64,000 nucleotides of DNA from Bradyrhizobium sp. WSM3983 (GTDB lineage Bacteria > Pseudomonadota > Alphaproteobacteria > Rhizobiales > Xanthobacteraceae), in NCBI RefSeq assembly GCF_000473045.1, contig NZ_AXAY01000038.1, positions 1 through 64,000 on the forward strand, given 5' to 3'. Below are positions 33,365 through 41,065 of this stretch, piece by piece. The notes below the pieces were generated by a model. That model was not told the origin of the DNA and did no database searches. It was given only the letters and a program-made list of their open reading frames with translations. How positions within the stretch are numbered: the stretch's first letter is position 1; the number at the start of each line of letters is the position of its first letter. The position numbers and the translations under genes were made by a program.

Positions 33365-34345
33365 CTAGCTGAACTGGCAAACCTTGCGGGCGGCGGTCAT
33401 GATGCGCTCGACCGACGGGATGTAATATTGCTCCAGGCGTGCCATCGGAACGACGGTGTCGTAGCCGGTGACGCGAGCCACGGGTGCAAGCAGCGAGGAC
33501 AGGCGGCGCTCGGCGATATCCGCGGCGATCTCCGCGCCAAATCCGCCGGTCCGTGCCGCTTCGTGCACGATAACGCAGCGGCCAGTCTTTGCCACCGAAC
33601 CGAGCACGGTGTCTTCGTCATAGGGCTTGAGCGCGGCGAGATCGATGACCTCGGCGGCGATGCCCTCGGCCGACAGTGCATCGGCGGCAGCCATGGTTTC
33701 CTTCAGCATGGCGCCCCAGCTGATCAGCGTGAGGTCGCGGCCTTCCCTCAGGACAAAGGCGACATCCAGCGGCAAGGCTTCGCCATTGTCCTCCACCTCG
33801 CCTTTGGCCGCGCGGTACAGGCGCGTCGGCTCCAGAAACACCACGGGATCGGGATCGCGGATCGCGGCGAGCAGCAGTCCGTAGGCGCGCTTCGGCGACG
33901 AAGGCATGATGACGCGTAAGCCGGGAATATGGGCGAGCATCGCCTCGGTGCTTTCGGAATGATGCTCGGGCGCGCGGATGCCGGCCCCGTGCGGCGTACG
34001 CAGAACCATTGGACAGGTGAGCCGTCCCTGGGTCCGGTTGCGCAAGCGGGACGCATGATTCACCAATTGATCCAGGCAGGGATAGATGAACCCCATGAAC
34101 TGGATCTCGCCGATCGGTTTCAGTCCCTGCGCGGCCATGCCGACGCAAAGCCCGCTGATCAGAAGCTCGGCAAGCGGCGTATCGAGGACGCGCTCCGGCC
34201 CAAAACGCTTCTGCAGGCCCGCCGTCGCACGGAAGACACCTCCGTTGACGCCAACGTCCTCGCCAAGCACGACCACATCAGGATCATCCTGCATCGCGCG
34301 TCCGAGTGCCAGATTGATGGCTTCGACCAACGTTGCCTCAGGCAT
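33365..34345 (-). CDS. 2-oxoacid dehydrogenase E1 beta subunit
   Basis: This 326-residue transketolase-like subunit starts at ATG 34345, overlapping the E1 alpha stop by eight bases; longer in-frame starts would run back through E1 alpha. It shows the family blocks VVVLGEDVGVNGGVFRAT, DTPLAELLISGLCVGMAAQG and EIQFMGFIYPCLDQ. It pairs with E1 alpha to decarboxylate a 2-oxoacid using thiamine diphosphate and passes the acyl group to E2. The sequences fit the pyruvate/acetoin/branched-chain group, and I cannot choose the substrate from motifs alone. Confidence 0.93.
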   Translation of the reverse strand: MPEATLVEAINLALGRAMQDDPDVVVLGEDVGVNGGVFRATAGLQKRFGPERVLDTPLAELLISGLCVGMAAQGLKPIGEIQFMGFIYPCLDQLVNHASRLRNRTQGRLTCPMVLRTPHGAGIRAPEHHSESTEAMLAHIPGLRVIMPSSPKRAYGLLLAAIRDPDPVVFLEPTRLYRAAKGEVEDNGEALPLDVAFVLREGRDLTLISWGAMLKETMAAADALSAEGIAAEVIDLAALKPYDEDTVLGSVAKTGRCVIVHEAARTGGFGAEIAADIAERRLSSLLAPVARVTGYDTVVPMARLEQYYIPSVERIMTAARKVCQFS

Positions 34346-35435
34346 CGTGCTCTCCCGCGAGTTCGCGGCGTTGCGCGGCATAGGCGTCGGGCAGTTCGGC
34401 ATAAAGGTGATCGAACATGGATTCCGGCCGGCGGGCGGGGGTTGCCAGATAGCGTTCGGCAGCTGCTTCGACGCGCTCATGGCATTCGGCGGCGAGTTGC
34501 TCCTCGTCCGCCTTGGTCCACATTTTCTGCGCAACGAGATAGGCCCTCAGCCGCGCGAGCGGCTCTTCCTTCCAGCGCGCCTGGACTTCCTCAGCCGCGC
34601 GGTAGCGCGCCGCGTCGTCAGAGGTCGTATGGTCGCCTAGCCGGTAAGTGACGGCCTCGATGAGGCGAGGGCCATTGCCGTCGCGGGCGGCGGCAATCGC
34701 CTCTTCAGCGGCGGCCCGCATCGCCACCACGTCACTCCCGTCCACCTGTTCGCCGACGAAGCCTGCGGCGATCGCTTTCTGTGCCAGCGTTTCGCACGCC
34801 GTCTGTAGCCGTAACGGTACCGATATGGCCCATTGATTGTTGGCCACCACAAAGACGAGCGGCAATCTGTGCACGCCAGCAAAGTTCATCGCTTCATAGA
34901 CGTCGCCTTTCGAGGTGGCGCCATCGCCGAACAGACACACGGCCACCCGCCGTTCCTTCCGTAGCTTCAACGCATAGGCGACGCCGGCGGCATGAGGCGC
35001 CTGGGATCCGACCGGAACACAGAACGGGAAGTCGTGGGGTGGTCCTGAAAACTGGTTGCCGCGTTCGTCGCCGCCCCAGAACAGCAGGATCTCCTCCGGC
35101 TTGACGCCGCGCCAGAGCAGCGCGCCATTGTCGCGATAGGACGGCAGCAGCACGTCTTCTTCCCGCATCGCACTGGCTATCCCTACCGATACGGCCTCTT
35201 GGCCGAGGGAAACGGCATAAGTCCCAAGGCGGCCCGTGCGCTGCAACGCAACAGCCTTGCGGTCAAACAGGCGCAGCAGCACCATGGACCGGTAAAGGGC
35301 GACCAGCAGCTTAGCATCGGAGGCGAAGGCAGGAAGCGGCCGCTGTATCGAGCCGTCCGACGCGAGGTAGTTGCGATGACGCACCTCGAAACGCGCGATG
35401 ATGGGAAGATCCTCGTTTACCCTGCGGCTGGCCAC
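34338..35435 (-). CDS. 2-oxoacid dehydrogenase E1 alpha subunit (PdhA/BkdA1 type)
   Basis: The gene starts at GTG 35435 with CTGGAG ten to fifteen bases upstream. The 365-residue protein has the thiamine diphosphate motif GDGATSKGDVYEAMNFAG and the second conserved block VVANNQWAISVP. The long N-terminus with a charged segment before the first conserved block (ASDAKLLVALYRSMVLLRLFD) and the YRDNGALLWRGV motif resemble Gram-positive-type pyruvate and branched-chain E1 alpha proteins. It is the first gene of the operon; its promoter should lie in 35436-35700. Confidence 0.92.
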   Translation of the reverse strand: MASRRVNEDLPIIARFEVRHRNYLASDGSIQRPLPAFASDAKLLVALYRSMVLLRLFDRKAVALQRTGRLGTYAVSLGQEAVSVGIASAMREEDVLLPSYRDNGALLWRGVKPEEILLFWGGDERGNQFSGPPHDFPFCVPVGSQAPHAAGVAYALKLRKERRVAVCLFGDGATSKGDVYEAMNFAGVHRLPLVFVVANNQWAISVPLRLQTACETLAQKAIAAGFVGEQVDGSDVVAMRAAAEEAIAAARDGNGPRLIEAVTYRLGDHTTSDDAARYRAAEEVQARWKEEPLARLRAYLVAQKMWTKADEEQLAAECHERVEAAAERYLATPARRPESMFDHLYAELPDAYAAQRRELAGEHDA

Positions 35436-35701
35436 GCCCTTACTCCAGGAGCGATTATGCCTTCTACTAACTCTTTCAATTGGTATTTGTGCCGCGGCGA
35501 TGCACGACCACGGCGGCGCCGCCTTGACGCGCGCCGGGGTTGTTGCTGCACGGCAGGTTCACCGGCATCGGTCCGCAGGGGACCGATCGGCAGCGCGTCC
35601 CTATCGCGCTCGCTCCATTCTCCTTCGGCGCTTAGGAACGTTTCGGGGCCCGGTGAGTCCTTGTGAGCGTAGCCGGTCCTGTGTAGCTCGTGGATCGACA
35701 G
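35436..35701. other. Intergenic region upstream of the E1 alpha gene
   Basis: No gene is recognised in these 266 bases. They hold the presumed promoter of the minus-strand 2-oxoacid dehydrogenase operon and the 5' flank of the small frameshifted gene at 35702. A longer plus-strand frame (35398-35859) crosses the region, but only its last part is protein-like, and that part belongs to the broken gene. Confidence 0.4.
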
Positions 35702-35859
35702 ATGGACAAAGCGTTCGCATATGCGATCTCGGCTCTCATCGTCGGCTTTGGAGTCTGGATCTTTGTAGCTGCGTGTCCTCCAGCTCCCCCACCTGGTGGA
35801 TGGCTGTCGCGCTCGTCCCCATCACGATCGGGTTCATAAGCGCCTTCGGCCCCTCCTAA
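35702..35859 (+). pseudogene. Small two-helix membrane protein, frameshifted
   Basis: ATG 35702 opens a frame reading MDKAFAYAISALIVGFGVWI, a membrane helix. After IFVAA, near 35773, the expected continuation is found one frame over: VSSSSPTWWMAVALVPITIG, a second helix, ending FISAFGPS with TAA at 35857-35859. The combined protein of about 52 residues looks like small membrane proteins common in Bradyrhizobium. The total length is not a multiple of three, and one missing G in GCG(G)TG would restore it. Either the gene is broken or the base is a sequencing error. Function unknown. Confidence 0.6.
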
Positions 35860-35918
35860 CGGCCGCATCGCTTCGGTGAGCGGAACAACACCAAGGCCGG
35901 TCGACTTGAGAGGCAACC

Positions 35919-36038
35919 ATGGACCTCACCGAGATTAAGCGCGCGTTCTTGGAGGCAAGGTGCCGCTTGGCGGGAGGGGAGCTCCTGGCATGGGAACGTT
36001 GGCGAGAGGGGAAGGTCAGTGAAGGCCACAAGCAGTAG
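35919..36038 (+). CDS. Possible 39-residue small protein
   Basis: ATG 35919 is preceded by GAGAGG at a good distance and opens a short frame beginning MDLTEIKRAFLEARCRLAGG and ending in KVSEGHKQ (TAG 36036-36038). The sequence is a charged helix with two tryptophans (LLAWERWREGK). It has the look of tiny rhizobial orphan proteins, and the start signal is good, but there is no domain to recognise. It lies between the frameshifted membrane protein and the GcrA-like gene on the opposite strand. Confidence 0.45.
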   Translation: MDLTEIKRAFLEARCRLAGGELLAWERWREGKVSEGHKQ

Positions 36039-36114
36039 CGCACGCGATCACCTGTACGGTGCTGACAAGATTGATCCGTTGATGACGATTCGAAGCACCG
36101 CCATTGGTCGCGGG

Positions 36115-36444
36115 TCAGCCGTCGCCCGTATTCTTGACCGCCTCAGCCAGCATCGCATAAAGCTGGCCCTTGCTGAATTCTGGCTGCTGCCTCTCCAGTG
36201 GTTTCGACACCTTCTTTCCTCGCGGACGGGCGCAAGCTGCGGATAACGCCGGCCTTTGCTTTGGGATCGACCTTATCTTGGGTTTTGCTGTTGATGGCTT
36301 GCGACCACGTTTCAGGCCCAAACGAGTCAGCCTTCCGCAAACCGCGTTACGGCTACACTCAAGACGGCGCGCGATCTCCGTGGCACTGTGTCCTAGGGCC
36401 CAGAGTTCTTTGAGCAGCGTTAGGTCTCTGTCATCCCAGCTCAT
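36115..36444 (-). CDS. GcrA-like cell-cycle regulator family protein
   Basis: This 109-residue protein begins MSWDDRDLTLLKELWALGHS and continues with SATEIARRLECSRNAVCGRLTRLGLKRGRK, the N-terminal DNA-binding helix-turn-helix region of the GcrA family. GcrA in Caulobacter is a sigma70-associated activator that reads methylated promoters. The C-terminal half here is short, basic and not obviously like the sigma-interacting part of GcrA, so this is a small paralogue rather than the master regulator. The start codon has no Shine-Dalgarno sequence; the preceding bases read TATAGTATCTCC, so a leaderless transcript is possible. It lies 33 bases after the acidic small gene on the same strand. Confidence 0.75.
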   Translation of the reverse strand: MSWDDRDLTLLKELWALGHSATEIARRLECSRNAVCGRLTRLGLKRGRKPSTAKPKIRSIPKQRPALSAACARPRGKKVSKPLERQQPEFSKGQLYAMLAEAVKNTGDG

Positions 36445-36477
36445 GGAGATACTATAACGCCGGCCCCCAATTTCTGG

Positions 36478-36651
36478 CTAGTCTTCGTCTGGCTCGCGCA
36501 CGATCGGCGGTTCTTCTTCGTCCTCTTCGTCCTCTTCGTCCTCGTCGTCTTCATCAGGATCTCGGGGCGGCATCATGTTGCCCATGAGGACCAAGGGACC
36601 CCAGTTGATCGAGCCGGCGGCGAATTCTTCTAGGATCTGTTGCTGCTTCAT
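36478..36651 (-). CDS. Small acidic hypothetical protein (57 aa)
   Basis: The start is ATG 36651, eight bases after GGAGGAG; the longer frame upstream has no ribosome-binding site. The protein begins MKQQQILEEFAAGSINWGPL and ends in an almost pure aspartate/glutamate tail (DEDDEDEEDEEDEEE) before PPIVREPDED. The tail is encoded by a near-repeat of CTCTTCGTC-like units on the plus strand, which may vary in length between strains. No domain is recognised. Small acidic proteins of this kind recur in Bradyrhizobium without a known role. Confidence 0.6.
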   Translation of the reverse strand: MKQQQILEEFAAGSINWGPLVLMGNMMPPRDPDEDDEDEEDEEDEEEPPIVREPDED

Positions 36652-36950
36652 GTTGCTCCTCCAAGATGGCCGGATGCGGATGAGTGATGAACGGCTTGAA
36701 CCGTTACTATGCTCGCGCTCTCGTTGATGGTCGATCGAGCACGATTCATGGCTCGCCAGCCGGGCTGTGTTTCGTCGCCACGGATCACAACCACTGCGAA
36801 CCCGGTTTGGATGCCGTTCCTGACGCGTGATCAGCGCTCCAACGCTGCGACCGACCATTTATCTCGCCGCCATTCAACCGCGTCCCATTCTGTCCAGGAA
36901 GTACCCGAGCAACAGGCGGGCGGTCCCGGCGCAGCTAGCGGCCGGCGATC

Positions 36951-37073
36951 TTACAGACGCACAGCGGTTGTAGAAAACGCCTGGGCAACGGGCTCCTGCA
37001 CCTGATCCAGGATCGCCATTGCTGCGATTGCGATCACGACGGCAGCAGCGCAGCCGAGCAGAAAAGCCTTCAT
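36951..37073 (-). CDS. Tiny single-helix membrane protein (40 aa)
   Basis: This gene is too short for most gene finders. ATG 37073 has GGAG six bases upstream, and the product reads MKAFLLGCAAAVVIAIAAMA, then ILDQVQEPVAQAFSTTAVRL, ending at TAA 36951-36953. It is one membrane helix followed by a short polar tail ending in the TAVRL pattern, which I recall from several tiny Bradyrhizobium proteins. Function unknown. An alternative start 15 bases earlier (ATG-ATG) lacks a ribosome-binding site. Confidence 0.6.
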   Translation of the reverse strand: MKAFLLGCAAAVVIAIAAMAILDQVQEPVAQAFSTTAVRL

Positions 37074-37172
37074 CGCAAACTCCATCATTTACACGCTGCA
37101 CGCATCTTACGATGCGGCTTGCTGGGCGCAACTGTGACGAACGATTTGAAGTTCGCCCTGTACCTGCCGGCT

Positions 37173-37409
37173 CTAAGGGCCCTTAAAAGCCGGATCGATT
37201 GAAAATGCATCGCCCATCAATCCCAGCGATTGAAGCTCGGGGCTGTACAAGTCCACTTCCAATATGGCGAGAAGCAGCGTGAGCACGACGACTGTGAGGA
37301 CGAGGAGAGGCGAGGCTTCACGTGTCGCTGGATTTTGAGCGACCGAGATCACGCGCACGGCGCGTAGCCATGAGATCATCCGCAGCAATGGCCTCGATCG
37401 CCCCTGCAT
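37173..37409 (-). CDS. Small single-pass membrane protein (78 aa), unknown function
   Basis: The start at ATG 37409 follows AAGGAAGA. The product begins MQGRSRPLLRMISWLRAVRV, has one strong membrane helix (PLLVLTVVVLTLLLAILEVDL) and ends in a short outside or inside tail (SIDPAFKGP). A stem of CCGGCT/AGCCGG overlaps the stop codon (37167-37193) but has no T-run. No family is recognised. It may be one of a group of small membrane proteins collected in this 35.7-37.4 kb stretch. Confidence 0.5.
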   Translation of the reverse strand: MQGRSRPLLRMISWLRAVRVISVAQNPATREASPLLVLTVVVLTLLLAILEVDLYSPELQSLGLMGDAFSIDPAFKGP

Positions 37410-37632
37410 GCCGTCTTCCTTGACGTGACGAGCAAAGACGTGACGAGCAAGGGTAGGACTCGCGCTGCCGGCATTCAAGTGGACAAACTGATGCAGTGCA
37501 CCTTGAGGAACGGATCTCGATCCTTCCCGTTGAGGTTAGGACCCGTGGCGCCAGAGAAGTAAACTGATGCCGCGGACATTTATTTCGGGGCACCCTTGAA
37601 GGCATGGACGTGACCATGGCCGGCAAAGATTG

Positions 37633-38919
37633 ATGAGATGGGCTTCGTGCGCGCGGGCCGCAGCAGCCCTCTTGGCGGTTGTTGCGTCCGCGGCGCACGC
37701 CCAGCTTGCGGGTCACGGCGGCCCCGTCCGGGCGCTTGCCGTTTCGCCTGACGGCGACAGCCTGTTGTCGGGCAGCTTCGACACGTCCGCCATTCGGTGG
37801 TCGCTGAAGATCGACGCGGCGGATGAGGTGCTGCGGTATCATTCTGATGCCGTCAATGCCGTTGCCTTCCTGAAGGGAGGGCGCATGATTACCGCGGGTG
37901 CCGACGCACGAATTGCGGTGTGGACGGCAGGCCGGCAGCAGCCTGATCGGGTCATGGAGGGACATACCGGTCCCGTCGTGGCACTTGCCGTAGCGCCGGA
38001 CGGATCGAAGCTCGCCTCGGCCGCGTGGGACCACAGCGTGCGGCTCTGGTCCCTGGCTGATGGCGCGTCCCGCGCGCTGGAAGGTCACGGGCAGAATGTG
38101 AATGGTGTCGCCTTCGCGCCGGACGGGAAGTCGCTCGTGAGTGTCGGCTATGATCTCGCGTTGCGCATCTGGCGCTTGCCGGAGGGCCGGTCTGAAGCGG
38201 TGGCATTGCCGGTGCCGCTGAATGCGGTCGCTATTGCGCCCGATGGTGAGATCGTCGCGGCAGGGGCGGACGGCAAGCTGCGCATGCTGACGGAGGACGG
38301 AACGCTGGTGGGCGAGGTGGCCGCAAGCCCGGCACCGATCGTCGCCTTGGCGCTGTCCGATGATGGGGCGCTGATTGCCGCCGCAGGCATCGGCGGCACG
38401 GTTGCCATAGTCGAGCGCAAGTCGCGGAGTGTGTTGCGGACGCTGGTGGGGCCCGGCTTCCCGGTCTGGTCGGTCATCTTCCTGCACGATGCAGCGACGC
38501 TCGTGACCGGAGGTGCGGATGGAAAGATCCGGCGCTGGAATGTGCAGAGCGGTGAGCCGGTCGGTTCGAACCTGTTCGGGACAACAGCGGATCCGCTGGC
38601 CGCGTATGCGGGCGATCATGGCGCCGACGTCTTTCGCGCATGCGTTGCCTGTCACACGCTGTCGGCGAGGGAGGCGCAGCGTGCGGGGCCAACGCTTGCG
38701 GGATTGTTCGGCCGGAAAATCGCCTCGCTCCCCGGCTATCGGTTTTCCGAGGCCCTCAAGACCATGGATATCGTCTGGACCCCCGAGACGGTCGCAAAGC
38801 TGTTTGAACTGGGACCCAATGCCTACACGCCGGGAACGAAGATGCCGGAGCAGCGCATCGGCTCGGCCGAAGACCGCCGCGCATTGACCGATTTCCTGGC
38901 CCGGGCGACGTCGCAATAG
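37633..38919 (+). CDS. WD40 beta-propeller-cytochrome c fusion, secreted
   Basis: This 428-residue protein has an export signal (MRWASCARAAAALLAVVASA AHA, cleaved near residue 23). WD40-type repeats follow over residues about 24-320, with blade ends such as SAIRWSL, IAVWTAG, VRLWSLA, LRIWRLP and IRRWNVQ. A class I cytochrome c domain comes last, with haem site CVACH (C337, C340, H341) and a likely methionine ligand in PGTKMPEQ (about M404). The haem is attached in the periplasm. The start is ATG 37633; TTG 37630 is adjacent. It is convergent with the large Fe-S protein gene of the formate dehydrogenase locus, so a role as electron carrier or docking partner there is possible but inferred. Confidence 0.88.
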   Translation: MRWASCARAAAALLAVVASAAHAQLAGHGGPVRALAVSPDGDSLLSGSFDTSAIRWSLKIDAADEVLRYHSDAVNAVAFLKGGRMITAGADARIAVWTAGRQQPDRVMEGHTGPVVALAVAPDGSKLASAAWDHSVRLWSLADGASRALEGHGQNVNGVAFAPDGKSLVSVGYDLALRIWRLPEGRSEAVALPVPLNAVAIAPDGEIVAAGADGKLRMLTEDGTLVGEVAASPAPIVALALSDDGALIAAAGIGGTVAIVERKSRSVLRTLVGPGFPVWSVIFLHDAATLVTGGADGKIRRWNVQSGEPVGSNLFGTTADPLAAYAGDHGADVFRACVACHTLSAREAQRAGPTLAGLFGRKIASLPGYRFSEALKTMDIVWTPETVAKLFELGPNAYTPGTKMPEQRIGSAEDRRALTDFLARATSQ

Positions 38920-38957
38920 GTGAGGACCGCAATGCCGATGATGAGGGACGTTCGCGC

Positions 38958-40982
38958 TCAGATCTTGCGATCCGGCCGGCGCAAATAATCCTGAGTGGTT
39001 CGGGGTGGCGCGCGTTCGGGCACGCCCTCGAACGGATCGAACTGCTGTTCGCTCATCGCGATCACGCGGCAATCTGCGCACATCCTGATGGTGTCGAGGC
39101 GCTTGTCGCCGGCCGGATACATCCAATGCCGGCCCTCGAGCTTCGCCGCGATCCGATCAATCGTGCTCTTCACGCCAAACGCCGCGCCGCAGCGGATGCA
39201 AAGCGCAGGCTCTTCCTCCTTGATCACAATCGTCGGCGCGCGGCCGGCGTGGAAATCGATCTGGGGTTTGAGGGTGATGACCTTCTCGGGACAGGTGCTC
39301 TGGCACAGGCCGCATTGCACGCAGGCATCTTCGACGAATTTGAGCACCGGGCGCTCGGGATCGTCGCGAAGCGCGCCGGTCGGGCAGGCAGAAACGCAGG
39401 AGAGACACAAAGTGCATCCGTCCGTATTGACGCTTACCGCGCCGATCGGTGCCCCCCGCGGGAGCGCAATGACATCGACCGGCTTCGGCGCGAGGCGATG
39501 CAGTTCACTCAAGGCAAAGCGAAGCAGGTCGCGCCGCTTGCCGACAGTCTTGAATGTCGCGGGCGCCCTCACTGCTGCAAATTGCCCGATGCCGTTCAGT
39601 TGCTCTAGCAGTGCATCGGGATCGTCCGTTTCGATCGCCGCGACCCGGCGCCCTTCAAACCCGAGACCCGCAAGGATGGTCTCTGCCATGCTGACTGTCT
39701 GCGCGAGGCCGGTCACGTCATGCCGCGGCCTGCCACGCAGCAAAAATCGGAACGCAGATGCTCCATAGGCAAAGGCGCCGATGACGGCTTCCAGCCCGAC
39801 CTGCGTCACCTCGTTGACGGCAAGAGGGATGACCTGCGCAGGCAGACCGTCGCCGTGACGGGCGAGCGCGTCGATCAGCGGCGTGCCATGCTGAGCCTCA
39901 TGCAGCAACAGGACCGGGTTCGATCCGCCGGCTTGGTGGTAAGCGAGCAGCATGGCGCGGATGATCTGGAGCTGGGTGTCCGCGGGCGGCAAAGCATAGG
40001 ACGCCGCTCCCGTCGGACAGGCGGCGGCGCATTGGCCGCAGCCGGCGCAAATCTCGGCGTTGATGGCGACGTGATTGCCGGCTGGCGTGATCGCACTCGT
40101 GGGACATAGATCGAGACAACGATGGCAGCCGGTCAGATTCGAGCGCGAATGGGCGCAAAGGTCGGGCGCGAACTCGATATATCTGGGCTTGTCGAAATGC
40201 CCGACGAGATCCCGCGCGCTGAGCACGGTGCGCAGCATGGCGCTCGGGTCCTTGGGATCTGCTCGCAGATAGCCATCGCGCAGATCATGCGCCGGGAACA
40301 GCGGTCTTTCTCCCGATAGGTCAAGGATGATGTCGCAGTGCGAGGTGGCCCCGCTGCGAGAATTTTCAAAGATGTAGAGATTGCGCGAGGACGGGCGCGG
40401 GTGCGCGTAGTCGTCGATCGTGAGCTCGAAAGCGCCAAAATGTCCTCTGGCGGTACGGATCATTCCCTTCACGACCGGGAAGAGAGTTGCCGCAGGCGCG
40501 GCGATCTCGCCGAACTCCTTCAGCATCACCGTCACATCGAGATGATCCGAAAGCAGCCGTCCGGCTTCGATCGCGGCCTCATCCCGGCCATAGATCAGGA
40601 TGACCCCGTCGCTCGCAAGCGTGACCAGCGGATAATCCGGCGCCTGCACGGCGCTCGCTGCGAGCAGCGCCGCCATTTTCGGGCCCGCTTGTGCGCCTTC
40701 GGTCGACCAGCCTGCCGTCTCGCGAATGTTTGCGAAAGCGATCGGCGCGGCACGCTCGGCGGCTTCCTCCGCAAACAAGGATTGCTGATAGGTGCAGGCA
40801 ATGGTCAGGGGGCCCTCCGCCTTTGCGAGCCTGCGAAAATGGTCGAGCTCGGCCCCGCACAGGTGACGAAAACTCTTGACGTTGCAGTTGCCGCATCCGC
40901 GCTCGATCGCGGCCACATCAAGCCGCATCGTGTCTTCGCACGAGCAAATCAGGATGGTCTTCGCTGGCTGCTCCAGGTTCAT
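38958..40982 (-). CDS. Large multi-cluster 4Fe-4S protein of the formate dehydrogenase locus
   Basis: This is a 674-residue cytoplasmic protein with an N-terminal cysteine set (C13, C15, C30, C33, C42). Two ferredoxin-type cluster motifs lie at about 276-293 and 312-322 (CAGCGQCAAACP). A middle region of about 350-450 resembles hydrogenase/heterodisulfide reductase electron-transfer domains. Two more clusters lie at 523-533 (CTLCLSCVSACP) and 554-564 (CVQCGLCQSTCP). A C-terminal CIRC...CADC pair (595-638) may bind zinc or iron. I chose ATG 40982 because conservation begins there, although GGGAGGG is unusually close. It runs divergently from five accessory genes of the formate dehydrogenase cluster. 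It may deliver electrons or sulfur to the enzyme during maturation; the exact role is not known. Confidence 0.8.
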   Translation of the reverse strand: MNLEQPAKTILICSCEDTMRLDVAAIERGCGNCNVKSFRHLCGAELDHFRRLAKAEGPLTIACTYQQSLFAEEAAERAAPIAFANIRETAGWSTEGAQAGPKMAALLAASAVQAPDYPLVTLASDGVILIYGRDEAAIEAGRLLSDHLDVTVMLKEFGEIAAPAATLFPVVKGMIRTARGHFGAFELTIDDYAHPRPSSRNLYIFENSRSGATSHCDIILDLSGERPLFPAHDLRDGYLRADPKDPSAMLRTVLSARDLVGHFDKPRYIEFAPDLCAHSRSNLTGCHRCLDLCPTSAITPAGNHVAINAEICAGCGQCAAACPTGAASYALPPADTQLQIIRAMLLAYHQAGGSNPVLLLHEAQHGTPLIDALARHGDGLPAQVIPLAVNEVTQVGLEAVIGAFAYGASAFRFLLRGRPRHDVTGLAQTVSMAETILAGLGFEGRRVAAIETDDPDALLEQLNGIGQFAAVRAPATFKTVGKRRDLLRFALSELHRLAPKPVDVIALPRGAPIGAVSVNTDGCTLCLSCVSACPTGALRDDPERPVLKFVEDACVQCGLCQSTCPEKVITLKPQIDFHAGRAPTIVIKEEEPALCIRCGAAFGVKSTIDRIAAKLEGRHWMYPAGDKRLDTIRMCADCRVIAMSEQQFDPFEGVPERAPPRTTQDYLRRPDRKI

Positions 40983-41065
40983 CCCTCCCGGGAAGGCGAC
41001 GAATGACGGACTCGCGCCGATCCTTTGCCTCGTATAGATATTGTCAATCGGGAAAAAAGGGGAAA

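Noticed and set aside
35398..35859. Plus-strand frame of 153 codons overlapping the E1 alpha start
   Set aside because: Only the last 28 residues look like protein; they belong to the frameshifted small gene starting at 35702.
36490..36545. CRISPR-like short repeats (CTCTTCGTC units)
   Set aside because: They are the codons of an acidic Asp/Glu tail in a small protein; there are no spacers and no cas genes.
37318..39126. 602-codon open frame on the minus strand
   Set aside because: It covers the complement of the WD40-cytochrome c gene; blade and haem motifs support the plus strand only.
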